Counted from the first letter of the stretch, positions 46,439 to 55,421 are shown. The stretch is DNA of 64,000 nt from Limnohabitans planktonicus II-D5 (GCF_001270065.2 NZ_LFYT02000003.1:1-64000), one strand, 5' to 3'. Notes: generated from the letters alone by a model not told the origin. A program made the numbers and translations.

Positions 46439-48667
46439 GTGCAAGTGAGTTCGGCAGTCGATCAGGAGATTGCCACAGAACCGTTGCCTAGCCGCACAGG
46501 GCTGCCCGCTCTGTGCGCTTTGGCGCGGTTTCATCAGATCGCAGCTGACCCACAAACATTGGCCCATCAACTGGGCCTGTCGCCACACCATGCGGGTAAG
46601 CCAGCAGATTTGCTGCTGGCTGCAAAGCATTTGGGGCTCAAGGCCAAGTGGGTGAAGACCTCGCCTGAGCGGCTGTCTCGGGCACCCTTGCCTGCTTTGG
46701 CCTGGTTGGGGCATGAAGACGATGGTCACGCTGTGGTGCTGGCGCAAACCGACGGCAAGCAGGTCTTGGTGCAGGACTTTGAGTCGGACAGCAACGCAGG
46801 CCAAGAGGCTTCTCGCCCCATGGTGCTGGATGTGGCTGCATGGCAGCAGCGCGGTTGGTCCGGTCAGCTGATGCTGGTGACCAGTCGCGCCAGCCTGATG
46901 GGGGAATTGGCCAAATTTGATTTTTCCTGGTTCATTCCAGCGCTCATCAAATACCGCAAGCTGCTGGGTGAGGTGTTGCTCATCAGTTTCATGCTGCAGC
47001 TGTTTGGGCTTGTGAGTCCGCTGTTTTTTCAGGTGGTGATGGACAAGGTGCTGGTGCACAAGGGGCTGACAACCCTGGACGTTCTGATCATCGGCCTGGT
47101 GGTGGTGGTGGTGTTTGAGAGTGTGCTCAATGCGCTGCGCGGTTATGTGTTCAGCCACACCACGAGCCGCATGGATGTGGAGCTGGGGGCCAGGCTGTTT
47201 CGGCATTTGGTGCAGTTGCCGCTGGCGTACTTTCAGGCCAGGCGGGTGGGCGATTCGGTGGCACGGGTGCGCGAGCTGGAAAACATTCGCAGTTTTCTGA
47301 CTGGCAATGCCATGACGGTGTTGCTGGATGTGGTGTTTTCGGTGGTGTTCATTGGGGTGATGTTTTGGTACAGCGTGCCGCTGACCTTGATTGCGTTGCT
47401 GAGCTTGCCTTTGTATGCGGCCTTGACGTTGGCCGTGGTGCCGGTGTTGCGAAGGCGACTGGATGAGAAGTTTGCCCGAGGGGCAGAAAACCAGGCCATG
47501 TTGGTGGAGACGGTCACGGGCATTCAGACGGTGAAGGCGGGGGCGCTGGAGCCTTCGTTTGCCAACCGCTGGGATCAACAATTGGCAGCCTATGTGGCGG
47601 CAAGCTTTCGCGTGCAAAACCTGGCGAACGTGGCGCATGAGGCCATCAACCTGATTGGCAAGTTGATCAATGCCGCCACCTTGTGGTGGGGCGCGCACCT
47701 TGTCATGGACGGGCAGCTCACGGTGGGGCAATTTGTGGCATTCAACATGTTTGCCGGTCGGGTGTCTCAGCCCATCATGCGCATGGCGCAGCTGTGGACG
47801 GATTTTCAGCAAACCGGCATTTCCATGGCCCGTTTGGGTGATATTTTGAACACGCGCACGGAGTTGCCACCTGTGCAATCGGCGGGCGCGGCGCAGCTGC
47901 CGCCCTTGCAAGGGCGTATCACTTTGGACCAGGTTTTATTCCGCTACCGGCCCGAGGCCAGCCCGGTGTTGCGGAGCTTGTCGGTGGATATTCGTTCTGG
48001 TGAAGTGTTGGGTATTGTGGGGCGCTCGGGCTCTGGCAAGAGCACTTTGACCAAACTGGTGCAGCGCCTGTATGTGCCCGAGAGTGGTCGGGTGCTGGTC
48101 GACGGCATGGACATCAGTCTGATCGATGCGGCGCAACTGCGCAGGCAAGTGGGTGTGGTGTTGCAAGAGAATTTGCTGTTCAACCGAAGTGTGCGCGAGA
48201 ACATTGCGATTGCCGATCCGGCTGCTCCGTTGGAGTCAGTGGTTCGGGTGGCCCGCATGGCGGGTGCGCATGATTTCATCAGTGAGCTGCCCGAGGGTTA
48301 TGACACGGTGGTGGGTGAACAAGGCAGCAGCCTTTCAGGGGGGCAGCGTCAACGCATCGCCATTGCCCGTGCCTTGTTCACAAATCCGCGAATTCTGATT
48401 TTGGACGAGGCCACGAGTGCGCTGGACTATGAGAGTGAGGCCATCATCCAGCGCAACATGGCCAGCATTTGCAAGGGGCGGACGGTGTTGATCATTGCGC
48501 ACAGACTGAGCGCTGTGCGTGATGCCAACCGCATCATCGTGATGGACAAAGGGCAGATCGTTGAGGCGGGGGCGCACGATGAGTTGGTGGATCGCCCGCA
48601 GGGGCTGTATGCCTATTTGTGGCGCATGCAAGGGCAAGGGCCTGTTGCAGCAGGAGGGGCGGCATGA
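46439..48667 (+). CDS. HlyB-type type I secretion ABC transporter
   Basis: A 742-residue inner-membrane transporter with fused ATPase. The N-terminal 130 residues form a C39-like domain (LPALCALARFHQIAADPQTL, DGHAVVL) in which the Cys of true C39 peptidases is not at the usual place, as in HlyB, where the domain binds RTX substrates rather than cleaving them. A six-helix membrane region follows (about 160-440). The ATPase shows GRSGSGKSTLTKL (Walker A), SGGQRQRIAIARAL (signature) and ILILDEATSALD (Walker B). GTG 46439 is chosen because GGAAG stands about 7 bp upstream and the frame before it lies inside the RTX gene. Its stop overlaps the next gene by 4 bp. It would export the RTX protein just upstream. 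Confidence 0.92.
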   Translation: MQVSSAVDQEIATEPLPSRTGLPALCALARFHQIAADPQTLAHQLGLSPHHAGKPADLLLAAKHLGLKAKWVKTSPERLSRAPLPALAWLGHEDDGHAVVLAQTDGKQVLVQDFESDSNAGQEASRPMVLDVAAWQQRGWSGQLMLVTSRASLMGELAKFDFSWFIPALIKYRKLLGEVLLISFMLQLFGLVSPLFFQVVMDKVLVHKGLTTLDVLIIGLVVVVVFESVLNALRGYVFSHTTSRMDVELGARLFRHLVQLPLAYFQARRVGDSVARVRELENIRSFLTGNAMTVLLDVVFSVVFIGVMFWYSVPLTLIALLSLPLYAALTLAVVPVLRRRLDEKFARGAENQAMLVETVTGIQTVKAGALEPSFANRWDQQLAAYVAASFRVQNLANVAHEAINLIGKLINAATLWWGAHLVMDGQLTVGQFVAFNMFAGRVSQPIMRMAQLWTDFQQTGISMARLGDILNTRTELPPVQSAGAAQLPPLQGRITLDQVLFRYRPEASPVLRSLSVDIRSGEVLGIVGRSGSGKSTLTKLVQRLYVPESGRVLVDGMDISLIDAAQLRRQVGVVLQENLLFNRSVRENIAIADPAAPLESVVRVARMAGAHDFISELPEGYDTVVGEQGSSLSGGQRQRIAIARALFTNPRILILDEATSALDYESEAIIQRNMASICKGRTVLIIAHRLSAVRDANRIIVMDKGQIVEAGAHDELVDRPQGLYAYLWRMQGQGPVAAGGAA

Positions 48668-50088
48668 CTGAGGGTTCAAGGCGTCACGCGCTCTATGAGT
48701 TGTGGGCGAGATACAGGGCGGTGTGGTCGGCCGTATGGGCTGATCGCAAACAATTGGATGGCCCGCCACGTTCAGAAGATGAAGTGGCGTTTTTACCCGC
48801 TGCTTTGAGTTTGCAGGAGACTCCGCCGCATCCCTTGCCGCGTCGTCTGGCGTGGTTGTTGATGATCTTGTTTGTGATTGCGCTGTTATGGGCCTGTTTG
48901 GGGAAGGTGGACATTGTGGCCGTGGCATCGGGGCGAATTGTGGTCTCGGATCGGACCAAGGTCATTCAGCCTTTGGAGGCCAGTGTGGTGCGCCAGGTTT
49001 TGGTCAAAGATGGTGACCATGTGAAAGCCGGTCAGGTGCTGGTGGAGCTGGATGCAACCATGGCCGAAGCGGATCTCAGCAGCGTTCGCGAGCAATTGCT
49101 GGCCGCCCTCAGTGATGAATTGCGGTCAAAGGCGCTGCTCAAGGCGCTCGAGGGTGGGCAACCTTCACTGCCTGATCAGTTTGATCAGGGCTTGTCTGCC
49201 GTGTTGTTGCGCCAGCAATTGCAAGCCGAGTGGCAAGACATCGTTTCAAAACGTGGAAAGTTACAGGCCGAAATCTTTCGCAAGCAAGCTGAGTTGGCGA
49301 CTGCGCGTGAGCTGGTGACCAAGCTGGAGGCGACTGTTCCGCTGAGTCGTCAGCGGGAGACGGATTACCAAACCTTGGTGGGGCAGGGTTTTATTTCTGG
49401 GCACGCGACGCAAGACCGTACGCGTGAGCGCATTGAACTGGAGCGAGATTTGTCTGCGCAGCGTGCGCGTGTTTTGGAAGCGCAAGCGGGTCTGGCCGAG
49501 TCGAGCCAGGCACTGACGGCGTATCAGGCCGAAACCCGACGAACCTTGCACGAACGCCAGTTTGTCAGCAGCACCAAGCGAGCCCAGTTACAGGCCGAAG
49601 GTGCCAAGGCAGAGCAACGGGAGCGCTTGACTTTGCTCAAGGCACCAGTCAGTGGTGTCGTTCAGCAGTTGGCGATTCATTCGGTGGGCGGTGTCGTGAC
49701 CAGTGCTCAGCCGCTGATGGTGCTTGTGCCTGATGCCGAAGAGGTGACTGCCTTGGTTCAGGTCGCCAATCTGGACATTGGTTTTGTGAACCCGGGCCAG
49801 GTGGCCGAAATCAAGCTTGAAACTTTTCCGTACACGCTATACGGGGCCGTTCCCGCACGGGTGACTGTGCTCGGTAGTGATGCGGTGACGGATGAAAAGA
49901 CGGGTGTGTCCACGTATCCGGCTACTTTGACCTTAGAGCGCAAGCATATGCGGGTGGACGGTAAAGCGGTGTCCATCAGCCCAGGCATGAATGTGACGGC
50001 CGAAATCAAAACAGGTCAGCGTCGCATCATCGAATTTTTTCTGAGCCCCATTGTGAAGGCAGGCAGGGAGAGTTTGAGAGAGCGGTGA
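48664..50088 (+). CDS. HlyD-type membrane fusion protein
   Basis: A 474-residue periplasmic adaptor with a cytoplasmic N-terminus, one transmembrane helix (LLMILFVIALLWACLGKV, about 61-78), a lipoyl/barrel-sandwich half (VVSDRTKVIQPLEASVVRQV, VKAGQVLVELDAT), a long alpha-hairpin (about 140-310, rich in Leu, Glu, Gln), the returning lipoyl half (LTLLKAPVSGVVQQLAIHSV) and a beta-barrel end (GQVAEIKLETFPYTLYG). It links the HlyB-type transporter to an outer-membrane TolC-like channel, which is not encoded here. The ATG overlaps the transporter stop (ATGA), so translation is coupled. The start 15 codons upstream lies inside the transporter gene and is rejected. Confidence 0.92.
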   Translation: MTEGSRRHALYELWARYRAVWSAVWADRKQLDGPPRSEDEVAFLPAALSLQETPPHPLPRRLAWLLMILFVIALLWACLGKVDIVAVASGRIVVSDRTKVIQPLEASVVRQVLVKDGDHVKAGQVLVELDATMAEADLSSVREQLLAALSDELRSKALLKALEGGQPSLPDQFDQGLSAVLLRQQLQAEWQDIVSKRGKLQAEIFRKQAELATARELVTKLEATVPLSRQRETDYQTLVGQGFISGHATQDRTRERIELERDLSAQRARVLEAQAGLAESSQALTAYQAETRRTLHERQFVSSTKRAQLQAEGAKAEQRERLTLLKAPVSGVVQQLAIHSVGGVVTSAQPLMVLVPDAEEVTALVQVANLDIGFVNPGQVAEIKLETFPYTLYGAVPARVTVLGSDAVTDEKTGVSTYPATLTLERKHMRVDGKAVSISPGMNVTAEIKTGQRRIIEFFLSPIVKAGRESLRER

Positions 50089-50114
50089 AAACCCAATGTG
50101 TCCCGCATGCAGTT

Positions 50115-50628
50115 GTCGGGGTCTTCGACCACCGACCTACGAAGACACGGTATTCCCGTAGGCACTCGGATAGTCCGACTACTTTCCCCGTAGGTCGGTA
50201 CTCGCAGAGTCCGACTGCCTTACCCGTAGGTCGGCACTCGAAGAGTCCGACTACTTTCCGCGTAGGTCGGCACTCGCAGAGTCCGACTGCTTTCCGCGTA
50301 GGTCGGCACTCGAAGAGTCCGACTACTTTCCCCGTAGGTCGGCACTCGAAGAGTCCGACGACTTTCCGCGTAGGTCGGTACTCGAAGAGTCCGACGTTGT
50401 GTGCAGACCAGTAGCCTCCTTGCGCAGCACATGGGCATGCATGCAGTTGTCGGGGTCTTCGACCACCGACCTACGAAGACACGGTATTCCCGTCGGCACT
50501 CGCAGAGTCCGACGACTTTCCGCGTAGGTCGGCACTCGAAGAGTCCGACGTTGTGTGCAGGCAGTTAGCCTCGTTGCGCAGCACATTGGCTCGCATGCCC
50601 TTGTCGGGGTCTTCGACCACCGACCTAA
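50115..50628. repeat. REP-like array 6: 36-bp tandem ACTC-type hairpins with three GGTC-type copies
   Basis: GGTC-type hairpins start near 50115, 50449 and 50603. ACTC-type hairpins in the opposite orientation start at 50190, 50226, 50262, 50298, 50334 and 50370, exactly 36 bp apart, with another at 50524 and two shortened copies near 50158 and 50490. The 9-10-base spacers (ACTACTTTCC, ACTGCTTTCC and the like) are themselves similar. The array lies between the convergent HlyD-type and tolA genes. Confidence 0.85.
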
Positions 50629-50665
50629 AAAATGCTACTTGCCTCTGACACGGAAACTGCCGCGC

Positions 50666-51625
50666 TCAGTCTTGCGGCCTGAAGCCCAGGATGATGACGG
50701 GGGGCACGCGGCCATCGGTGTCTTTGGGCAGGATTTCGGTTTTGTCGATGGCGCGCAGCACGGCGTCGTCCCAGGCTTTGTTGCCGCTGCTTTGGGCGAT
50801 GCGGCGGCTCGTGATGGTGCCGTCGGAGCTGACCCTGACTTCGACTTCGGCGCGTGGGTTGCCCACCACATCGCCGGGGTAGGTGATGTTGGGTTTGATG
50901 CGGCCCACCAAGCGGCCCGCATAGCTGGCCGAGGGGCCGGATGACTTGAGGGCCGAGCCTGTGGCGTTTTCGCCGCCTGAAGCACCGGCCATGCCTTGCA
51001 TGCGTTTGAGGTTTTCCTGGCGCAGGGCGTCGGCGCGGGCGGCATCGGCTTTTTCAGCGGCTTTTTCAGCAGCCTTTTTCTTGTCGCGTTCTTTGTCTTC
51101 TTGCGCTTTTTTCTCTTTGGCCGCTTTTTCTTTTTCTTTCGCGGCTTTGTCTTTTTCCGCTTTGTCTTTGGCGGCTTTTTCTTCTTTTTCGCGCTGCAGG
51201 CGTTGCTGTTCGGCCTTGGCCTTGGCGGTTTTTTCCTTTTCAGCTTTTTCGGCTTCTTTCTTTTTTTCGAGTTGTTTTTGCTTGTCGAGCGCAATTTGGG
51301 CTTCGCGCCGCTCGATGGCGGGGTCGGGCGCTGGTGGCGGCGGTGGGGTGGGCTTGGCTTTGGGCGTGACAGGCTTGGGTTCTGGCTCGGGCTCGGGCTC
51401 GGGCTCGGGTGGGGGCTCTTGCAGTTTGGGGGCGGCCTCTTGGGGTGTGGCGGACCACAGTTCGGCTTGTGCTTGCACGGTTTGGGGTTGGGTTTTCCAG
51501 GCGGTGGCCAGGCCCAGGGCCAGGAACAGCAGCGCGTGCACCAGGCCTGCAGTGAGCCATGCTCTGCCCGCGCCGGGCTGAGGGGGCGGTGCAAATTCGA
51601 GGTGCGGGGCTGCCTTGGCGTTCAA
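50666..51625 (-). CDS. tolA: Cell envelope integrity protein TolA
   Basis: A 319-residue protein of the Tol-Pal system. One transmembrane helix (AWLTAGLVHALLFLALGL) lies near the N-terminus, then a Pro/Glu-rich stretch, then a long Lys/Ala/Glu coiled coil (about 120-245) spanning the periplasm, then a TonB/TolA-like C-terminal domain (VGRIKPNITYPGDVVGNPRA, VSSDGTITSRRIAQSSG). TolA couples proton-driven TolQR to the outer membrane during division. A TTG start at 51625 is proposed: GAGGA lies about 6 bp upstream and it falls 10 bp after the tolR stop, while the ATG at 51673 would overlap tolR by about 40 bp without a ribosome binding site. It is the last gene of the operon; tolB and pal are not downstream. 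Confidence 0.9.
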   Translation of the reverse strand: MNAKAAPHLEFAPPPQPGAGRAWLTAGLVHALLFLALGLATAWKTQPQTVQAQAELWSATPQEAAPKLQEPPPEPEPEPEPEPKPVTPKAKPTPPPPPAPDPAIERREAQIALDKQKQLEKKKEAEKAEKEKTAKAKAEQQRLQREKEEKAAKDKAEKDKAAKEKEKAAKEKKAQEDKERDKKKAAEKAAEKADAARADALRQENLKRMQGMAGASGGENATGSALKSSGPSASYAGRLVGRIKPNITYPGDVVGNPRAEVEVRVSSDGTITSRRIAQSSGNKAWDDAVLRAIDKTEILPKDTDGRVPPVIILGFRPQD

Positions 51626-51635
51626 AACCGAATCC

Positions 51636-52055
51636 TCAAGGGGCCAACTGGACCGACAGGCCCACACGGGCAATGCCTGCGCGTTGCAGGCTGTCCATGA
51701 CTTTGACGACGGTTTCGTATTTCACGTTGCGGTCGGCGCTGATGACGACGGCGGTGTTTTGCTGGTCGCCCATCAGGCGCTGCACGCTGGCCGCCACGCT
51801 GCTCAGGGTGGCGCTGTCGGTTTTGCCGTCGCTGACCAGCTCCAGCCGTTCGTCTTTCTGGATGGTGATTTGGATGACTTTGTCGGGCTGCTTGGCGGCT
51901 TTGCCCACGCTGGGCAAATCAACCATGCTGGGCGTGATCATGGGGGCCGTGACCATGAAGATGATGAGAAGCACCAGCATCACGTCGATGAAGGGCACCA
52001 TGTTGATTTCGGCGATGGTGCGGCGACCACGGCCTCGGCTGGAGACGGCTGGCAT
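51636..52055 (-). CDS. tolR: Tol-Pal system protein TolR (ExbD family)
   Basis: A 139-residue protein starting MPAVSSRGRGRRTIAEINMV, with one transmembrane helix (PFIDVMLVLLIIFMVTAPMI) containing the conserved Asp that carries protons in the ExbD/TolR family, then a small periplasmic domain (VVKVMDSLQRAGIARVGLS). It forms the inner-membrane motor with TolQ. ATG 52055 has AAAGGA about 8 bp upstream; the frame extends far upstream over tolQ but that part is not coding. It lies 14 bp after tolQ. Confidence 0.95.
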   Translation of the reverse strand: MPAVSSRGRGRRTIAEINMVPFIDVMLVLLIIFMVTAPMITPSMVDLPSVGKAAKQPDKVIQITIQKDERLELVSDGKTDSATLSSVAASVQRLMGDQQNTAVVISADRNVKYETVVKVMDSLQRAGIARVGLSVQLAP

Positions 52056-52069
52056 GGTGGCTGTCCTTT

Positions 52070-52768
52070 TCAGTGGCCGGAGGCCGAGCCGCTGGTGCCG
52101 CCCAGGCTGCGTTGCAGGATGTTGGAGAACTCTTCGATGAAGGTTTCCAGTTTGATGGCGATGCGGTCCACATCGTGCGAGAAGCGGTTGTAGGCGAGCA
52201 CGGCCGGGATGGCGGCGAACAGGCCAATGGCAGTGGCCACCAGCGCTTCGGCGATGCCCGGAGCGACCACCGCCAACGTGACTTGCTGCAAGCTGGCCAA
52301 GCCGGTGAAGGCGTGCATGATGCCCCAGACGGTGCCAAACAAGCCGACATAAGGCGAGATGGAGCCGACCGAAGCAAGGAAGGCCAGTTGAGATTCGGCC
52401 ACGTCCATTTCGCGCTGGAAGCTGGCGCGCATGGCGCGGCGTGCGCCGTCGAGCAGGGTGCCTGCGTCGCTGATGTGGCGCTCGCGCAGTTTTTGGTATT
52501 CGCGCATGCCGCTGGCAAAGATGCGTTCCATGGGGCCGGACAGTTTGGCGTTTTGGCTGGCGGAGTGGAACAGCTCGTTCAAACTGGTGCCAGACCAAAA
52601 CACGCGCTCAAACTCTTCGTTGAGTTTTTTGATGCGCTTGATGGCACCGAGCTTGCGCACGATGGCCGCCCAGCTGGCCACAGATATCGTCAGCAGCAGC
52701 AAAACCACCAGTTGCACGACAAAACTGGCGTGCAGCAGCAGCGAGACGATGGACATGTCTTGGTTCAT
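52070..52768 (-). CDS. tolQ: Tol-Pal system protein TolQ (MotA/ExbB family)
   Basis: A 232-residue inner-membrane protein with three transmembrane helices: LLLHASFVVQLVVLLLLTIS near the N-terminus, then SISPYVGLFGTVWGIMHAF and APGIAEALVATAIGLFAAIP, the paired ExbB/TolQ helices with the conserved GLFGTVWGI and Thr/Ala/Gly motifs. It is the stator-like proton channel that powers TolA. Its ATG overlaps the ybgC stop by 4 bp (ATGA), as is common in tol operons. Confidence 0.96.
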   Translation of the reverse strand: MNQDMSIVSLLLHASFVVQLVVLLLLTISVASWAAIVRKLGAIKRIKKLNEEFERVFWSGTSLNELFHSASQNAKLSGPMERIFASGMREYQKLRERHISDAGTLLDGARRAMRASFQREMDVAESQLAFLASVGSISPYVGLFGTVWGIMHAFTGLASLQQVTLAVVAPGIAEALVATAIGLFAAIPAVLAYNRFSHDVDRIAIKLETFIEEFSNILQRSLGGTSGSASGH

Positions 52769-53196
52769 TTCAGGGCTTCCAGAACGGGGGCCGGGATGCG
52801 GCCGGGTTTCAAGGTGTGGCTGTCGACCCAGCCCAGGCGTATGGTGCCTTCGGCCAGGAGTCGGTCAGTTTGACCGGGGTTGCGCAGGACGGCGCGCTGG
52901 GCAATGGTCAGGCTGGCTTTGCCGCCGGTTTGCAGCTCGGCGGTCACGACCAGGGTGTCGTCCAGCCGGGCGGGCGAGTGGTATTTGACGGCGGTTTCAC
53001 TCACGACAAACATGCCGCCCGATTGGTCGCGCAGCACCTGTTGGCCAAAGCCCAGGGCACGCAGCCATTCGGTACGGGCACGCTCAAAAAACTTGAGGTA
53101 GTTGGCATAAAACACGATGCCGCCCGCATCGGTGTCTTCCCAATAGATGCGGATGGGGTGTTCAAACAGGCTGGGGTTATCGCTGGTGCTGTTCAT
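52765..53196 (-). CDS. ybgC: Acyl-CoA thioesterase YbgC
   Basis: A 143-residue hot-dog fold thioesterase of the 4-hydroxybenzoyl-CoA/YbgC type. The catalytic segment IRIYWEDTDAGGIVFYANYL carries the conserved Asp-Thr-Asp-Ala-Gly motif; ERARTEWLRALGF follows. YbgC is usually the first gene of tol-pal operons and hydrolyses acyl-CoA or acyl-ACP. ATG 53196 overlaps the stop of the aminotransferase upstream (ATGA); the longer open frame upstream lies in that gene and is rejected. Confidence 0.94.
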   Translation of the reverse strand: MNSTSDNPSLFEHPIRIYWEDTDAGGIVFYANYLKFFERARTEWLRALGFGQQVLRDQSGGMFVVSETAVKYHSPARLDDTLVVTAELQTGGKASLTIAQRAVLRNPGQTDRLLAEGTIRLGWVDSHTLKPGRIPAPVLEALK

Positions 53197-54380
53197 GGCT
53201 GCAACCAGGCTTTGAGGCGGGCGATGGCGGTGTGCAATTCGGCCATCGAGTTGGCGGTGGAAAAGCGGACAAAGCGGGCGGTTTGGTCGGTGCCAAAGTC
53301 GCGCCCGGGCGTGATGGCCACATGGGCGTGTTGCAGAGCGGCAAAGGCAAAGTCCCAGCTGTCTTTGAGGCCCAGTTTTTGGCAGGCGGCGCTGCAGTCG
53401 GCCCAAGCGTAAAACGCGCCATCGGGGGCGACTGGAACGGTCAGGCCCAGCTCGTTGAGGGCCGGCAGAAAATAGTCACGCCGCGCTTTGAATTCGGCGC
53501 GGCGGCGCTCGTATTCGGCCAGGCTCTCGGGCTCAAAACAAGCCAAGGCCGCTTGTTGTGCCACGGTGCTGGCACAAATGAACAGGTTTTGCGCCAAACG
53601 CTCCAGCACGGGGGTGAGCTGCTCTGGTACCACCAGCCAGCCCAGACGCCAGCCGGTCATGTTGAAGTATTTGCTGAAGCTGTTAATGCTGATGACGTCG
53701 TCGCCCAGGGCCAGGGCGCTTTGGCCGAACTGGTCGTCGTGGCTCAGGCCCAGGTAAATCTCGTCGATCAGGGTGATGCCGCCGTGGCTGCGCACCACGT
53801 CAAGGATGCGGGCCAGCTCGGCCGGGTCGATGGACGTGCCCGTGGGGTTGGAGGGCGAGGCCAGCAAGACGCCACGGGTGTTGGGGCCCCAGGCGGCGGC
53901 CACTTTGGCAGCGCTCAATTGAAAACGCTCTTCGGCTGTGGTGGGCAGCAAGACCGCTGTGCCCTCGGCCGCGCTCACAAAGTGGCGGTTGCAGGGGTAG
54001 CTCGGGTCGGGCATGAGGATTTCATCGCCCCGGTCAATCAGCGCCAGGCAGGCCAATTGCAAAGCTGCCGATGCGCCCGCAGTGACCACGATGCGGCTGG
54101 CGGGCACTTGCACGCCAAAGCGCTGCGCGTACCAGCCGCTGATGGCCTGCCGCAGGGCGTCCATGCCCAGCGCGGGGGTGTATTGTGTTTGGCCGGAGGC
54201 GACCACGGCCTGAGCAGCGGCTTTTACGCGGGGCGGGGCGGTGAAGTCGGGCTCGCCAATGTTCAGAAACACCACGGGCCGGTCGGTGTGCGCGACCTCG
54301 CGGGCTTTTTGCGATGCGGCTTTGGCCACTTCCATCACCCAAAAGGGCTCGATCCGCTCGGCTCGCTCAGAGATGCGCAT
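53193..54380 (-). CDS. Class I/II PLP-dependent aminotransferase (AspC-like)
   Basis: A 395-residue fold-type I aminotransferase. It shows FLNIGEPDFTAPPRVKAAAQ near the N-terminus, YTPALGMDALRQAISGWY, VTAGASAALQLACLALIDRG, LASPSNPTGTSIDPAELARI (cofactor-contacting Asn), LIDEIYLGL (Asp/Tyr contact), the PLP-binding lysine in SINSFSKYFNMTGWRLGW, and the C-terminal arginine in ARFVRFSTANS. The substrate (aspartate, alanine or aromatic amino acid) cannot be fixed by eye. It lies 11 bp after nusB and overlaps ybgC by 4 bp. ATG 54380 gives the usual family length. Confidence 0.92.
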   Translation of the reverse strand: MRISERAERIEPFWVMEVAKAASQKAREVAHTDRPVVFLNIGEPDFTAPPRVKAAAQAVVASGQTQYTPALGMDALRQAISGWYAQRFGVQVPASRIVVTAGASAALQLACLALIDRGDEILMPDPSYPCNRHFVSAAEGTAVLLPTTAEERFQLSAAKVAAAWGPNTRGVLLASPSNPTGTSIDPAELARILDVVRSHGGITLIDEIYLGLSHDDQFGQSALALGDDVISINSFSKYFNMTGWRLGWLVVPEQLTPVLERLAQNLFICASTVAQQAALACFEPESLAEYERRRAEFKARRDYFLPALNELGLTVPVAPDGAFYAWADCSAACQKLGLKDSWDFAFAALQHAHVAITPGRDFGTDQTARFVRFSTANSMAELHTAIARLKAWLQP

Positions 54381-54391
54381 GGTGTGGGCTT

Positions 54392-54913
54392 TTATTTGGC
54401 GCGGCCGGACTGGCGGTCGGCTTGCACTTCGGCGCTGCGCAGTTCGGGGGCCAGGCCGTTCAGCACGGCGTTCACATACTTGTGCCCGTCGGTGCCGCCA
54501 AAGTCCTTGGCCAGCTCGATGCACTCGTTGAGCACCACGCGCCATGGCACGTCCAGGCAGTGCTGCATTTCGTACACGCCGATCCACATGATGGCCCGCT
54601 CGACAGGCGAGATTTCGGCAAAGCTGCGGTCCAGCTTGGGCGCGATCAGGGCGTCCAGCGCCTGGGCTTGCTCCACACAACCATAGAGCAGGGCGTCGTA
54701 GTGGGCCGAGTCGGCTTTGTGAAAGCCTGAGAGGTCGCGGGTGAAGACATCGATGTCGGCCGCTTCGTTGCGACCCACCAGGTGCTGGTAAAGCGCCTGC
54801 AAAGCAAACTCACGCGAGCGGCTGCGGGCGGGTTTAGCCGATGATTTGCGCGTGCCAGCGGCAGGCTTTTGGCCTGCGTCTGTGGTGCCCGGTGTGGGGG
54901 TGGCTTCGGTCAT
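54392..54913 (-). CDS. nusB: Transcription antitermination factor NusB
   Basis: A 173-residue protein with a basic, low-complexity N-terminal 30 residues and then the NusB core: [16 protein letters not shown], the RNA-binding Arg-rich helix, [20 protein letters not shown] and [20 protein letters not shown] (end of the NusB signature), followed by [10 protein letters not shown]. NusB with NusE binds boxA RNA in rRNA antitermination. ATG 54913 overlaps the ribH stop by one base (TGATG); an adjacent TTG just upstream is less likely. ribH-nusB order is common in Proteobacteria. Confidence 0.96.
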   Translation of the reverse strand: MTEATPTPGTTDAGQKPAAGTRKSSAKPARSRSREFALQALYQHLVGRNEAADIDVFTRDLSGFHKADSAHYDALLYGCVEQAQALDALIAPKLDRSFAEISPVERAIMWIGVYEMQHCLDVPWRVVLNECIELAKDFGGTDGHKYVNAVLNGLAPELRSAEVQADRQSGRAK

Positions 54914-55419
54914 CAAGCGTTCTCTTCGTCGTCAAAATCATCGGCCAGCTCGGCCATGTCGGCAGACAGGTCGTCCATGATGCAGGCCATCTCGACCGCC
55001 ACGCGGGCTGCGTCGCGGCCTTTTTCGGTTTGGCGCACGATGGCTTGTTCCAGGTTCTCGGTGGTCAGGATCGCATTGGCAATCGGCAGGTTGTAGTCCA
55101 GCGACACGCGGCTCACACCGGCACCGGATTCGTTGGCGACCAGCTCAAAGTGGTAAGTCTCGCCACGGATGATGCAGCCCAGCGCGATCAGCGCGTCGTA
55201 TTCGGAGCGCTCGGCCATGGCCTGCAGGGCCACGGGTACTTCCAAAGCGCCGGGCACCATGACGTGGTCGATGCTGGTCACGCCCAGGGCTTCGAGCTCT
55301 GCGATGCAGGCTTTGGCCAGGGCATTGGTGATGTCTTCGTTGAAGCGGGCTTGCACGATGCCGATGTGCAGAAATTGGCCGTCGAGTTCTTCGGCTTGAC
55401 CTTTGTTGGCTTCGAGCAT
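54913..55419 (-). CDS. ribH: 6,7-dimethyl-8-ribityllumazine synthase
   Basis: A 168-residue lumazine synthase with [56 protein letters not shown] (substrate-binding motif with the conserved His) and [19 protein letters not shown]. It condenses 5-amino-6-ribitylamino-uracil with 3,4-dihydroxy-2-butanone 4-phosphate in riboflavin synthesis. ATG 55419 has AAGGAAT upstream. It sits 2 bp after ribBA. The acidic tail ([10 protein letters not shown]) is a mild extension. Confidence 0.97.
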   Translation of the reverse strand: MLEANKGQAEELDGQFLHIGIVQARFNEDITNALAKACIAELEALGVTSIDHVMVPGALEVPVALQAMAERSEYDALIALGCIIRGETYHFELVANESGAGVSRVSLDYNLPIANAILTTENLEQAIVRQTEKGRDAARVAVEMACIMDDLSADMAELADDFDDEENA

Positions 55420-55421
55420 GT

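Noticed and set aside
46331..47911. 526-residue minus-strand frame opposite the HlyB-type gene
   Set aside because: Rich in His, Gln and Arg as expected for the reverse strand of a transporter gene; no family resemblance.
50158..50395. CRISPR array
   Set aside because: The 36-bp periodicity looks CRISPR-like, but the spacers are only about 10 bases and nearly the same, copies appear in both orientations, and no cas gene is present.
51636..52598. 320-residue TolR with a long N-terminal extension
   Set aside because: The extension overlaps tolQ in another frame; the TolR family start at 52055 has a good ribosome binding site.
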